A stretch of 64,000 nucleotides of DNA, taken from NCBI GenBank assembly GCA_039908095.1, contig JAMOBJ010000020.1, forward strand, positions 1-64,000, read 5' to 3'. This document shows, one piece after another, positions 1 through 9,090 of this stretch. This stretch comes from Nitrospirae bacterium YQR-1 (GTDB lineage Bacteria > Nitrospirota > Thermodesulfovibrionia > Thermodesulfovibrionales > Magnetobacteriaceae). Made by a program: the position numbers and the translations under genes. Each line of letters begins with the position of its first letter. Position 1 is the stretch's first letter. Below the pieces are notes generated by a model that had not been told where the DNA came from, did not search any database, and saw only the letters and a list, made by a program, of their open reading frames with translations.

Positions 1-24
1 CCATTATTGTTTTTTTCTTATTTA

Positions 25-576
25 TTAGCCACTTATAGCCACTTCACGCCATTTTTTACGCTGAACTTCCGTTACAAAATAATCATTTCTGGTTTTTACC
101 GGCAATGTAGATAATTTCTCTACTATTTTGGATATTGTGACATCCATATTCTCTGATTTGCATAAAAGCGCCAATACTACATCTTCAGGTTTTTCACTTT
201 GTAATAAGTCAGAGCAGTTTATGTCCCGAATATCTATTATCTCATATGAATATGTCCCTATTTTATTTTCCATATTATGAGGTTTATTGCCTACATATAA
301 AACAATTTGTCTCGGCAATTTCCTATATTGACTGAAAATGAGAGCCGAATAAAGATACATCCGCATTAACATCGTGCCATCTGATGCGCTTTGAATCTCT
401 ATATGTAAGATGCTGCTATCGGGTAACTCAATAATTAAATCAGGAAACCGGTACTGAATATTCACAAGTGCAATGTCAAGAAACTTCCCTGTATCAAACC
501 CTGTTAAAATTTTAAGTAATTCAACCGGTATGTCTTTCAATAATTTCTTTAGTGTCAAGTCATAGTGTTGGTGCAT
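25..576 (-). CDS. Rpn-like PD-(D/E)XK nuclease/transposase-family protein, short form
   Basis: This 183-residue protein resembles the Rpn (recombination-promoting nuclease) / PD-(D/E)XK transposase-like family, whose members nick or cut DNA and are often mobile. The N-terminus (YDLTLKKLL) leads into the core: D46 in PDLIIEL and E60-x-Q62 in HIEIQS match the family's D...ExQ active site. Family members I know are usually nearer 250-300 residues, so this one looks C-terminally short. Its 3' end carries a 10-base tandem near-duplication (GTGGCTAT / GTGGCTAA) immediately before the TAA stop, which could be where the frame was closed. It lies alone at the window edge, so its left-hand neighbour is not visible. 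Family assignment is fairly secure; activity is not. Confidence 0.75.
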   Translation of the reverse strand: MHQHYDLTLKKLLKDIPVELLKILTGFDTGKFLDIALVNIQYRFPDLIIELPDSSILHIEIQSASDGTMLMRMYLYSALIFSQYRKLPRQIVLYVGNKPHNMENKIGTYSYEIIDIRDINCSDLLQSEKPEDVVLALLCKSENMDVTISKIVEKLSTLPVKTRNDYFVTEVQRKKWREVAISG

Positions 577-706
577 TTTGCCTCTTTATATTATTGATTA
601 TACTTAGGCTAACATAAAAGTCGGGATTATTTCTATCAGAGTAAAGACTAATTCCATGTTTCAAGGGAGGGGAATCTCGGCCTTTAAAATAACATCGCTA
701 TAAGTT

Positions 707-1507
707 TTAAACCACTCCAAGGGCTTTAAGTGCTTTTTTATGGATAATCTCATTAGCGCAGGCAAGGATTGTGTTTGATCTTTTAAGCCCGATTTCTATA
801 TTATCGATGGATTCATTTCTTATATCGGTCACAATCCCTCCAGCCTCTTTAACAAGCAAGTATCCGGCGCCATAGTCAAATGTCCTCGAAAGAGATGGAG
901 TTACAAATACGCTGGCCGCCCCCATCGAAAGATAGGCCAGATTTAACGCCGTAGCACCAAAACACCTCGTTCTGTAGCACAAAGAAAACAGCGGTAATAA
1001 TTGTACAAGGTCTTTGCCCGGGTTTTGAGACTCATATAATACAGCCGCTATGTTATCTCCGGGGTGGGTCGCCACTCTTTTGCCGTTAAGAAAACATCCC
1101 TGCCCCTTAAGCGCCCAAAACTCATCACCGCTTATGAGATTTACCACGTAACCCATCAATACATCCCCCACCCTGTCGCCGTCAACCACGGCAATTGAAG
1201 TACAAAACATGGGAAGGCCCGTCACCGCATTTTTACTTCCATCTATAGGGTCAATCAAAACCCGTAAGCCGCCCCCGCTGCCCTCTCCGATTTCCTTTCT
1301 GCCGATTTCCTCTGAGATTACCGTAAAGGGCCCTCCCAAACTCTCAAGATGTGATATAATAATCTCCTCCGCTCTTGCATCCATCCTAAAGGTCTTATCT
1401 CCGCCTGCCCCCACTTTAAGCACATCCTCAGAGCCCTCTGCAAACCTGTACTCAGGTACCATCTCCAGAAGCGCCTTTCCTATATATCTAAGTTCTTGTA
1501 TTTCCAT
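707..1507 (-). CDS. inositol monophosphatase family protein
   Basis: A 266-residue Mg-dependent, Li-sensitive-type sugar/inositol phosphatase (IMPase/FBPase/CysQ superfamily). The three metal-binding motifs are visible: E66-E67 in VISEEIG, D86-P-I-D89-G-S in LIDPIDGSKN, and D211 in RTFDYGAG followed by a glycine-rich EAGG. Length is normal. The substrate could be inositol-1-phosphate, fructose-1,6-bisphosphate or 3'-phosphoadenosine phosphate; sequence alone does not decide it. It is transcribed in the same direction as, and 15 bp downstream of, the small helical protein gene, so the two are probably in one operon with yajQ. Confidence 0.9.
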   Translation of the reverse strand: MEIQELRYIGKALLEMVPEYRFAEGSEDVLKVGAGGDKTFRMDARAEEIIISHLESLGGPFTVISEEIGRKEIGEGSGGGLRVLIDPIDGSKNAVTGLPMFCTSIAVVDGDRVGDVLMGYVVNLISGDEFWALKGQGCFLNGKRVATHPGDNIAAVLYESQNPGKDLVQLLPLFSLCYRTRCFGATALNLAYLSMGAASVFVTPSLSRTFDYGAGYLLVKEAGGIVTDIRNESIDNIEIGLKRSNTILACANEIIHKKALKALGVV

Positions 1508-1522
1508 TATAGAGAAAACTCT

Positions 1523-1936
1523 TTACCAAATTTCAAACGAATAAATGCTTGTTACCGCTTCCATCGCCTTTTTCATGTAATCCATGCTCTCCTTTGAAAG
1601 CCCCGCATATGTCTTTTTCATTTCAAGAGAGAACTTTTCCCATGCAGCTAAATCAATTTTCCCGTTTGAGCTCTTCATATATTCAATCACTTTGGCATTT
1701 ATCTCAGCAGCTTTACCTTCCAACCCATTTGTGTTTAACAGAGATTTTTGAAAAGCTATCACCGCATCCGCCACCGATGTTGAATACTCCTTAAGGTCTC
1801 TGGAAAGTAAAAACCCCTTTTTCTCCATCTCGAGAAATAAATCAAGATAGGTGGCGTCAAGCCATCCTCTTGAAAATTTTTCTGCAAAAGACACTGTCAT
1901 ATCAATTAAATCATTGAATTTCCCCATTTTAGACAC
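1523..1936 (-). CDS. small helical protein of unknown function
   Basis: I do not recognise this 137-residue protein. It looks all-helical and soluble with no signal peptide; long amphipathic stretches (EKFSRGWLDATYLDLF, then KTYAGLSKESMDYMKKAMEAV near the end, given here in part) recall phasin-like or coiled bundle proteins, but no diagnostic motif supports a name. A Shine-Dalgarno-like AGGAGGTGTG lies just upstream of the ATG. It sits 18 bp after yajQ and 15 bp before the inositol monophosphatase gene on the same strand, so it is a real, co-transcribed gene. Confidence 0.65.
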   Translation of the reverse strand: MSKMGKFNDLIDMTVSFAEKFSRGWLDATYLDLFLEMEKKGFLLSRDLKEYSTSVADAVIAFQKSLLNTNGLEGKAAEINAKVIEYMKSSNGKIDLAAWEKFSLEMKKTYAGLSKESMDYMKKAMEAVTSIYSFEIW

Positions 1937-1954
1937 ACCTCCTTAATTTATTGC

Positions 1955-2452
1955 TTATCTGTAGTTTCCAACCTCTATGAATATTCCAAAGTCATGTGCC
2001 TTAATAGCCGCTATTACAGCCTGAAGGTCATCCTTTTTCTTACTCCTTACCCTGACCGTGTCCCCTGCAATCTCTGCGCTGACCTTGAGTTTCATATCCT
2101 TAACTAACTTTACCATTTCTTTGGCCTTTTCAACTGGAATTCCCTGCTGAAAACTTGCAACCTGCCGTGCACTGCCCCCTGAGGCCTGTTCCACCTTGCC
2201 ATAACTTATGGCTTTCAGCGCAACATTGCGCTTTACAAGTTTTGACTCCAGAATATCCTTTACACTGGTAAGCCTATACTCATCATCTGAGGCAATCGTT
2301 ATTGCCTGCTTACCCTTATCAAGCTCAATTGTACTTTTACTGCCCTTAAAGTCAAAGCGCTGGGATATTTCTTTTAAAGCCTGATTAATAGCGTTTGACA
2401 CCTCCTGCATGTCCACCTTACACCCCACGTCGAAGGAATACTCATCAGCCAT
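1955..2452 (-). CDS. yajQ: YajQ family cyclic-di-GMP-binding protein
   Basis: A 165-residue YajQ (UPF0234) protein. The family is made of two ferredoxin-like domains; it binds nucleotides, and some members bind c-di-GMP and act with a transcription factor. Hallmarks are the start MADEYSFDV, RFDFKGS, the KGKQAITI strand, and the C-terminal HDFGIFIEVGNYR. I chose ATG at 2452 rather than an in-frame GTG at 2467, because a GGAGG ribosome site lies seven bases before that ATG and family members begin there. In a window with several c-di-GMP proteins a signalling role is plausible but not shown. Confidence 0.95.
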   Translation of the reverse strand: MADEYSFDVGCKVDMQEVSNAINQALKEISQRFDFKGSKSTIELDKGKQAITIASDDEYRLTSVKDILESKLVKRNVALKAISYGKVEQASGGSARQVASFQQGIPVEKAKEMVKLVKDMKLKVSAEIAGDTVRVRSKKKDDLQAVIAAIKAHDFGIFIEVGNYR

Positions 2453-2507
2453 TTGCCTTACCTCCACTCATTGCATGTTTATATTGTTAAAAAAAACCTG
2501 CCTGCCC

Positions 2508-4217
2508 TCAGGGTGTTACCCTCTTCTTGAGGGCTAACTCAAGATTCATCTGCGCCGGTTTAAAGTCAGGCTCAATAGACAGAGCCTTTTTAAATGCCTC
2601 TATGGCTTCATTGAATGAGTTTTCATCATCAGAGGCATTCAAAACCGCAACACCGTAGCCGTTATAGGCAAGTGCATTTTTTGGGTTTAACTCTATTGCT
2701 CTCTTGTAGGCTTTTGCCGCATCTTTAATATTCCCTACGGTAAAGAGCACGTTGCCGATATTTACATAGGCCTCAAAAAAATCAGGATTAATGGCAATAG
2801 CCCTGTTTAAATGTACCTTGCTTTCTTCAAACCTGCCGGCCTGCGCTAATGAGGCGCCAAGGCTGTTGTGGGCTATGAAATTATCCTTTGTTACTTTCAC
2901 GGCATGGTCAAAGAGCGTTATCGTGTTTTTCCAGTGTCCGGTTTGCACGTATGAAAGAACCGACAAGATTAATACAATGAGCACGGATAAAAAGTAAACG
3001 GTATATTTCTTAATCTTGTTTTCAAAAAAACTTTCAGGGACTACCATCACGGCAATAATAAAAATTCCGATATACGGCACGTATGTATATCTGTCGGCCA
3101 TAGCCTGCGGGCCGACCTGTATAAGGCCGATAACCGGAAGCAGTGTTATAACAAACCAGAACCAGCCGGTAAAAACAAAAGGTTTCGGCTTAAATGACTT
3201 GTAACCAAACACTGTAAAAATCGCAAAAACAGAAATAAGCAAAAGCACCACAAAGGACAACACAGCTCTTACAGCAGAGAGATTAAATGAAAACGGATAT
3301 ATTGCAGCAAGGTTAACCGGTACAAAGGCCATGTATATGTAGCTCATGTAAGATATCAGGGCATTTTTGATGCGAACCCACACAGATATCATTTCAACCG
3401 GTGCAACAGTACCAACCGCCCTCTGTGCAATAAAAGTAAACACGGAGGTTGCAACTGAGAAAGCCAAAAGAGGAATTTTCTCTGAAATCAAACGCAACAC
3501 ATTATTTTTATTGAGCCTTCCAAAAGGCCATACGTCCAGCAACAGCAGAATAACTGGGAGTGTAATAGCCATGGGTTTTGACATTAAGGAACATACAAAA
3601 GTAAATAACACTATAAAATACCACTTAAACGACAGCGTCTTGACATAGTAACAATAGGCATATATCGACAAAAACCAGAAAAAAGCATACAGGACATCCT
3701 TTCTCTCAGACACCCATGCCACCGACTCCACATGGGCCGGATGAACAGCAAACAGGGCGGCGATTATTGCTGCCTTGTTGCGCATTCCGGTAATTTTCTC
3801 AAAAGAAAAAAACACCAATATTGTATTTATCACGTGGAATGTTAAATTGGTGACATGATGTCCACCCGGGTTCATACCGTAAATAGTACAATCCAAAAGG
3901 TGTGATACCCAGGTAAGGGGTTGCCAATAATCTGAGGCGGATGTGTAAAACGCCCACTTCAACGTTTCCAGTGACAGGCCTTTTTGTACAAAAGCGTTTT
4001 CTGTTATATATTTGGTATCATCGAAATTGACAAAATCAAAGTTCCTGCTCTGAAAGAAAACAAGAAAAGACAAAGTGGCCACAAAAAAAGCTATTATGTC
4101 GGATGAGTTAAAGATATTCAACCATCGGTACTCTTCAGTCCTGTTCTTTTCAGCAGGCATCCCCTGCCTGCCGACGGGTGCAGTGTGTTTTTTCTTATTA
4201 TCTTCTTTTACTTTCAT
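2508..4217 (-). CDS. TMTC-like membrane protein with C-terminal TPR repeats (copy 1 of 3)
   Basis: A 569-residue multi-pass protein resembling TMTC-type O-mannosyltransferases (GT-C fold). A cytoplasmic N-terminus precedes TM1 (about 41-57), then the first outer loop with the acidic pair D66-D67 (NFDDTKY) expected at a GT-C active site. The family signatures WQPLTWVSHLLD and VHPAHVESVAWVSERKD follow. Roughly ten hydrophobic helices run to about residue 430, and three TPR units occupy about 449-560. It lies 19 bp after a multi-pass membrane protein gene. A paralogous pair occurs at 36.1-39.6 kb. Probably transfers a sugar from a lipid carrier to a secreted or pilus protein; substrate unknown. 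A strong SD sits better placed for a tiny upstream ORF (4214-4225) than for this ATG. Confidence 0.85.
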   Translation of the reverse strand: MKVKEDNKKKHTAPVGRQGMPAEKNRTEEYRWLNIFNSSDIIAFFVATLSFLVFFQSRNFDFVNFDDTKYITENAFVQKGLSLETLKWAFYTSASDYWQPLTWVSHLLDCTIYGMNPGGHHVTNLTFHVINTILVFFSFEKITGMRNKAAIIAALFAVHPAHVESVAWVSERKDVLYAFFWFLSIYAYCYYVKTLSFKWYFIVLFTFVCSLMSKPMAITLPVILLLLDVWPFGRLNKNNVLRLISEKIPLLAFSVATSVFTFIAQRAVGTVAPVEMISVWVRIKNALISYMSYIYMAFVPVNLAAIYPFSFNLSAVRAVLSFVVLLLISVFAIFTVFGYKSFKPKPFVFTGWFWFVITLLPVIGLIQVGPQAMADRYTYVPYIGIFIIAVMVVPESFFENKIKKYTVYFLSVLIVLILSVLSYVQTGHWKNTITLFDHAVKVTKDNFIAHNSLGASLAQAGRFEESKVHLNRAIAINPDFFEAYVNIGNVLFTVGNIKDAAKAYKRAIELNPKNALAYNGYGVAVLNASDDENSFNEAIEAFKKALSIEPDFKPAQMNLELALKKRVTP

Positions 4218-4236
4218 AAAGCCATGACCCCCTCGA

Positions 4237-5904
4237 TTATAACTGAGGTTTTAGAACTAAAAAATTATAGTTTACCGGTAAATCAGGCACATTGAAGCGG
4301 TATTGCCCTGCTATTGCATAATTATCAAAAACTGTAGCGTTTCGTATATACCACGGCGTGATATAGAGATGATTAGAGCCCCTGTCATCAGCAAACGTAA
4401 GTATAAGTACGTCAAAGAACTTATTTTTTATTTTAGTATCAATATCATTTTCAAAACTTTCATGCAAGGCTCTAAAATCTTTTGGGAAAAAATATTTCAA
4501 TACCTTGTTTTTAGGTGTTACTTTATTAAAATAGTTGTTAACGCCGGAATCATACACTCCTTTACCCATGTTGAAAACAACAAAGTTAAATTCTTTTGAT
4601 ACAAGTATATTTTTGCTTGTTTTAACATATCCGTTAATAGTGCTCCAAAATTGCTCTACAACTTCCCGCCTAAATCTCTTAGACGGGTCATCCATAATAA
4701 ATGAATACGGCGTTATTATTTTTGAATACATGGACAGAGAATAAACGCTGTAGGCACTAACGGCCGACATGAGCATTAAAATTACCGGTGTCCTGATAAA
4801 ACTAAGTTTTATATTAAGCGTATAAATAAGAAAAAACGGCAGAAACAACTGCATGTAATATGTCATCCATGCCCCTGTAGTGCAACCTAATTTTAATTCC
4901 AACAGACACAGAGACACAAAAGCTGCATATGAAAAAATACTTGTTTTACTATAAAAAAGTGGTTTGTCTGCATTTAATAAATTAATGTTTTCAAAAAACG
5001 ACCTAATTTGTTTAACAACCGCTTGATAGTTGGCAGAAAGCGCAAAATACAGCGATATTGACAAATACAGAAACAGACCGATATTACACAAAATAAAGTA
5101 AACAGATTGCTTTATCATCATATCAACTTGAAATACATTGGTATTGTACTGCATAATCAACGTATCATAAAAATAGGCTTCATAGAATTCATTTACAATC
5201 ACTGCAGATACAACGAAACAAGTTATAAATGTAACAAGATATTTTATGCCTGTTTTTTTGGATAAAAACAAGAAAATATAGGATATTACAATTAGTACTC
5301 CAATAACGAAATATCCCTTGGTATAAAAAGCAAGCAAACCCAGTATGATACTTGCGATAACACTGTTTTTGGAATAGTTTAAACGCCATGGAACAGCAAT
5401 GCTTAATAAATACAGAAAAGTTCCAAGGCTGTCAGGCCGTGTAAGAGGCGTACAAAGAAATAACAGGGAAACATATTGTATAACCGCAGCACCATAAATA
5501 AATATGAGTTTATATTTCAAGCTATACATAATTGCAGCAGTCAGCATCACAGACAGAACAATAAAGATACCGGCTGTCATCCTGTGTGATAAAATAAATA
5601 TTCCACTGAGGCCTGGATACATAAAACTTAATATCTTATGAACCGGCAATGTCATATAGTTATACACAATACCATAACAATTGAGATACATCGGGTGATT
5701 TACAAAATCATATGGGTTTTTGCCTTTGAGCAGCAAATCGGTAGATAAGACCATTTCTAATTCCGCAACATCCACCTGATGAGGATAATAAATAAGAGAA
5801 ACGTGATAATTTGCCGTCTTGATGAACACAAACGAATAGAACACGATTAGAAAAACAAACACTATCTTTATCAGATTAGACTTATTATCTTCAACCGTTA
5901 TCAT
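4237..5904 (-). CDS. multi-pass membrane protein, GT-C-like, paralogue of 36.1 kb gene
   Basis: A 555-residue integral membrane protein with about ten hydrophobic segments, then a soluble C-terminal portion of about 150 residues. No named family motif is certain; the topology, the acidic first outer loop (PHQVDVAELEMV) and the TMTC neighbour suggest a GT-C glycosyltransferase or polymer-assembly role. The whole protein, including the N-terminal leader, aligns closely with the product at 36.1-37.7 kb (shared segments LLKGKNPYDFVN, YGIVYNYM, LSHRMT, NFVVFN). It is immediately upstream of TMTC-like copy 1 and probably co-transcribed. Start is ATG at 5904. Confidence 0.75.
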   Translation of the reverse strand: MITVEDNKSNLIKIVFVFLIVFYSFVFIKTANYHVSLIYYPHQVDVAELEMVLSTDLLLKGKNPYDFVNHPMYLNCYGIVYNYMTLPVHKILSFMYPGLSGIFILSHRMTAGIFIVLSVMLTAAIMYSLKYKLIFIYGAAVIQYVSLLFLCTPLTRPDSLGTFLYLLSIAVPWRLNYSKNSVIASIILGLLAFYTKGYFVIGVLIVISYIFLFLSKKTGIKYLVTFITCFVVSAVIVNEFYEAYFYDTLIMQYNTNVFQVDMMIKQSVYFILCNIGLFLYLSISLYFALSANYQAVVKQIRSFFENINLLNADKPLFYSKTSIFSYAAFVSLCLLELKLGCTTGAWMTYYMQLFLPFFLIYTLNIKLSFIRTPVILMLMSAVSAYSVYSLSMYSKIITPYSFIMDDPSKRFRREVVEQFWSTINGYVKTSKNILVSKEFNFVVFNMGKGVYDSGVNNYFNKVTPKNKVLKYFFPKDFRALHESFENDIDTKIKNKFFDVLILTFADDRGSNHLYITPWYIRNATVFDNYAIAGQYRFNVPDLPVNYNFLVLKPQL

Positions 5905-6030
5905 GATTTAATATTGTCCTGACATTCACAGATACAAGGTAAAAGACTCTATCACAATTTTCTTACAAATGTCAAACTCCGTGCAGTTACATGGTCTCTG
6001 TGAGTGCCGATAAAAATCCGGTATTGTATA

Positions 6031-6954
6031 TTATTGCTCATCGTTTAATTTTCTACCGGTTATCTTTAAAAACAGGTCCTCAAGGTTAGAGTTTCTGATA
6101 AAGTACCTGCCTACAGTGATATGTTCAGAGGCCGCCTCAAGAGCTTTCAGGTCATTGCTGTAGAGGTTTATCACTTCACGGGAGGCATCCATCCTGTAAG
6201 GCGTCCCGCAGAGTATGCTCTCAACCTCTTTAATAACACCGGTGTCATGAACTTCCATGACATATTTTTCAATGCTCCCCTCAAGAAGTTCTTTTGGGTT
6301 TCCCTCAAGCATTTTCCGTCCACTGTGCATAATTATCAGGTTGTCGCTAATCTGAAACGCCTCTTCCATGTAGTGGGTTGTCAGCACAATGGTAATGTTT
6401 CTTCTTTTCATCTGCCGGAGCTTATCCCATATCAAATGTCGTACCTGCGGGTCAAGCCCTGTGGTGGGTTCATCTAAAATCAAAAGACAAGGGTTATTAA
6501 TCAAAGCACGTGCAATCATAAGGCGTCTTTTCATACCTCCTGAAAGCTCACGTATCCGTGATTTACCCTTTTCGGAAAGTTCCATGAGCTCAAGCAGCTC
6601 ATCAATCCGCCGCCGTGCCGCCTTCCGCCGGATACCATAAAAGCCGGCAAATATAAGCAGATTTTCCACCACGTTCATCTCAACGTCCAGATTGTCATCC
6701 TGAGGAACCACACCGCAGAGATACTTTATCTGCAGGGGATTAGTGCGGGGGTCAAAGCCGAAAACCTTTAGTACAGTGTCAGGGCAGTCATCACAGCCTG
6801 CTTTACCGTAAATCATTTTCATCATAGTGGTCTTACCGGCTCCGTTAGGCCCAAGCAGGGCAAAACAGATTGACTCATCCACGTCAAAACTTAACCCGTC
6901 AACCGCCTTAAGCTTGCCGAAACTCTTGTGCACATTCCTTACGCTTATCACCAT
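6031..6954 (-). CDS. ABC transporter ATP-binding protein (ABC-2 / NodI-DrrA type)
   Basis: A 307-residue ATPase subunit of an ABC-2-type exporter. Walker A is LLGPNGAGKTTMMKM, the signature is LSGGMKRRL, Walker B with its catalytic Glu is LLILDEPTTGLDP, and an H-loop follows in LTTHYMEE. The C-terminal 70 residues match the extension seen in NodI/DrrA-like ATPases. Such ATPases need a membrane permease, but none of that type is adjacent: upstream is the double nucleotidyltransferase and downstream a GT-C-like membrane protein. It may export the glycan or a lipid-linked product with a permease elsewhere. A small dispersed repeat (7006-7111) lies just upstream. Confidence 0.92.
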   Translation of the reverse strand: MVISVRNVHKSFGKLKAVDGLSFDVDESICFALLGPNGAGKTTMMKMIYGKAGCDDCPDTVLKVFGFDPRTNPLQIKYLCGVVPQDDNLDVEMNVVENLLIFAGFYGIRRKAARRRIDELLELMELSEKGKSRIRELSGGMKRRLMIARALINNPCLLILDEPTTGLDPQVRHLIWDKLRQMKRRNITIVLTTHYMEEAFQISDNLIIMHSGRKMLEGNPKELLEGSIEKYVMEVHDTGVIKEVESILCGTPYRMDASREVINLYSNDLKALEAASEHITVGRYFIRNSNLEDLFLKITGRKLNDEQ

Positions 6955-7005
6955 GACAGACTTAGATTACTATATAACGGCTGGGTTTGGCAAAAGTATA
7001 TCTTC

Positions 7006-7111
7006 TTATTACCAAGTTGCATTCATTCGATTAACTTTGTTGGCTTTGTCAAAAGCTCCTTGACGTCTCCCCTAAAGCCTATGTTTACTTCCGGCTGCAG
7101 CTTGGTATTAA
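7006..7111. repeat. MITE-like dispersed repeat, copy 1 (internally shortened)
   Basis: Imperfect terminal inverted repeats (TTATTACCAAGTTGC on the left; the complement of GCAGCTTGGTATTAA on the right) bound a core that shares CTCCTTGACGTCTCCCCTAA with the copy at 39597-39740. The right end runs into the 3' end of the nucleotidyltransferase gene and supplies its stop codon. Confidence 0.75.
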
Positions 7112-8680
7112 CGCATGTTTCACACTGTGAAATCCTGTTTTAACAAAAAAATCGTACCAATATAAGAATGTTTTTAAATCATCAGGAGTACCCCAACAGA
7201 TATAGTCGCTGACTTCAAAAACCTTTACTTTAAGCCCCTTTGCCAATAATTCATTTATGCAGCTGTCAACATAAAATTCATTATTGACTCTCTTGTTGCC
7301 CTTATACAAACTAACCAGCGAATCAAGAAAATATGCTGCTTTCCTGAAATAAAAGGTGCCCACCACGGCATGGTCATTAAAGGGATCATTTGATATCGCC
7401 CTTTTTTCAGATACCTCAAGGACGTTTCCGTCGTTATCCGCCACTATCCAGCTATACATATGCGGGTTTCTTTTACTTGACGGATGATGCCTGAAACTCC
7501 AGACAATGGCATCAACCGTGGGGTCGTCAATGAGTTTTTTATATTTTTCAGAATCCCATAACATCCCGTTGTCGCAAGCTCCAACCAGAAGAGGCAGCTG
7601 GAGCGGCTCTCCGCTAAGGCCGATTTCACACGTGCAGGCTTGTCCCTCCGTCACCTTATCAACGCTTACAACTTTGGCCCCAGGGTAATATTTTTCAATG
7701 GTTTCAGCAAGCGGAAAATTCGAAAGATGGCCGGCAAGGCACACAAAAATGTATTTCTCAGCCGGCGGTAAACTCATTGCAGCGGCAATCACCATCGGTG
7801 TTCCCTCTATGTCAATTAACGGTTTAGGGTCACGGTAGCCCTCATTTACAAAGCGGATTCCCTTGCCGGCAAGCGGTATCAGGTTTATACTTTCCCCCAC
7901 GGGCTCTATAGCGGCGCAGGGGCATTGGAGATTGCCAAAATAGTTCAGCCACCGTGTAAACTCCAGTAAATCCTCCGGTGTTCCCCACTGAAGCATGTGT
8001 TTTATCTCATATATATATATGCTGTGGGCGGAGGCTTTCAGCAGATTATAAACCATGCTTACGTAGTACTCGCCCTTTACGTTTATATCCTGTGCAATCA
8101 GCGCTTTAAAGTATTGCTTTAAGAGTTTGCCGTTCTTAAAATAATATGTGCCGTCTGAGGCAAACTCATCCATTCGGTTGGATGTAAATGGTTTTTTTTC
8201 CTGAATTTCCATCATCCAACGGTTTTCATCTCTTATAAAAGCATAATTGGTGCTGCCCAGCATGTGCGGATGAAACCCCCTGTATGCGCATATTGCACCA
8301 GATGCGCCGTTTGTACGCACTGTTTCAAGAAAATCGGCATAATCCCAGGTTTTAGAAAAGTCGCAATAATTAACAATTACCTCATCATCGTCATCTACTG
8401 AGTCCATCATGCAGAACACGGAATATACCGGCCCTTTTTTATGAGGTGGAATCTCCACTATCTTACCCTGCGGACAGATTCGCTTAATTACTGCTCTCAT
8501 ATCGGTTTCTTTTAAATGTACACTGTTACAAATAAAAGTAAAATTACTCTCTCCGGGGAAAAGCTCTACTACATGCTCAATCATTGGTTTGCCAGCTATT
8601 TCTATCAGAGGCTTAACCACCTTGTACCCAAAGTCCATGAACCTCTCACCTGTCCCTGCCATCGGTATTATTATTTGCAT
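7085..8680 (-). CDS. double-domain sugar nucleotidyltransferase
   Basis: A 531-residue protein made of two consecutive NTP-transferase (Rossmann-like nucleotidyltransferase) domains. Domain 1 (about 1-260) has MAGTGERF with KPLIEIAGKPM; domain 2 (about 265-515) has LAGKGIRF with KPLIDIEGTPM, the expected nucleotide-binding GxGxRF and lysine motifs. Both end in CWGTPDDL/QWGTPEDL-like elements. It probably activates phosphorylated sugars or polyols with CTP, UTP or GTP for the glycan cluster; the two halves may use different substrates. An AGAGGT site precedes the ATG. The last eight residues (LIPSCSRK) and the stop come from the repeat at 7006-7111. Confidence 0.85.
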   Translation of the reverse strand: MQIIIPMAGTGERFMDFGYKVVKPLIEIAGKPMIEHVVELFPGESNFTFICNSVHLKETDMRAVIKRICPQGKIVEIPPHKKGPVYSVFCMMDSVDDDDEVIVNYCDFSKTWDYADFLETVRTNGASGAICAYRGFHPHMLGSTNYAFIRDENRWMMEIQEKKPFTSNRMDEFASDGTYYFKNGKLLKQYFKALIAQDINVKGEYYVSMVYNLLKASAHSIYIYEIKHMLQWGTPEDLLEFTRWLNYFGNLQCPCAAIEPVGESINLIPLAGKGIRFVNEGYRDPKPLIDIEGTPMVIAAAMSLPPAEKYIFVCLAGHLSNFPLAETIEKYYPGAKVVSVDKVTEGQACTCEIGLSGEPLQLPLLVGACDNGMLWDSEKYKKLIDDPTVDAIVWSFRHHPSSKRNPHMYSWIVADNDGNVLEVSEKRAISNDPFNDHAVVGTFYFRKAAYFLDSLVSLYKGNKRVNNEFYVDSCINELLAKGLKVKVFEVSDYICWGTPDDLKTFLYWYDFFVKTGFHSVKHALIPSCSRK

Positions 8681-8725
8681 TTTCTTACCTCTGCTTATTT
8701 AATATAAAAACTGAATTGTAACATT

Positions 8726-8781
8726 TTATACCAAGCTGCAGCCCGGGATAAATGTTTACTTCTGAGTGCAGCTTGGTATTA
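8726..8781. repeat. MITE-like dispersed repeat, copy 2 (two ends only)
   Basis: Left arm TTATACCAAGCTGCAG and right arm complementary to CTGCAGTGCA/GCAGCTTGGTAT-type ends, with only about 25 bp between them (including ATGTTTACTTCTGAGTGC, also seen near the right end of the 39.6 kb copy). It looks like the family with the core deleted. Confidence 0.65.
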
Positions 8782-8848
8782 TTGTTTCTTATCAGATGAC
8801 TAATACCAAGTAGCCGTCAAAAAAGTAATATAATGATAAAAAGAAAAG

Positions 8849-8936
8849 ACTGGATTGCCGCTCGTAGGCGGCAATGACAGAGGGGGCAATGGTCTGTTTT
8901 CTTTTTTTGTCATTCCCGTGAAAACGGGAATCCAGT
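8849..8936. repeat. REP-like inverted-repeat element
   Basis: Ends ACTGGATT and AATCCAGT are exact inverted repeats; inside, GCCGCTCGTAGGCGGCAATGAC and CCCGTGAAAACGGG (written here in part) form two smaller stem-loops, and the AATGAC/GTCATT parts also pair across the element. This is a common form of extragenic palindromic element in environmental bacteria. A related but different element is nested at 49821-49922. Confidence 0.6.
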
Positions 8937-9063
8937 TTTAATTAGTAACATTAAACACAACAGATATTTTGTTATTTACATCTATGAACGTAACTCGGTA
9001 TAAACCTGACAAAGCATTGAAAAAAAGGGGTCAAGGGGGCCTCGCTCCCTTGCGGATAGGGTA

Positions 9064-9090
9064 TAAGGGAAAGGCGGCGCCTTTCCCTTA
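9064..9090 (-). terminator. strong hairpin after class II aldolase gene
   Basis: AAGGGAAAGGC - GGC - GCCTTTCCCTT forms a perfect 11-bp stem (12 with the flanking T-A pair) and three-base loop, 14 bp past the aldolase stop. There is no U-run directly after it in the minus direction, so it could also act as an mRNA-stabilising hairpin. Confidence 0.6.
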
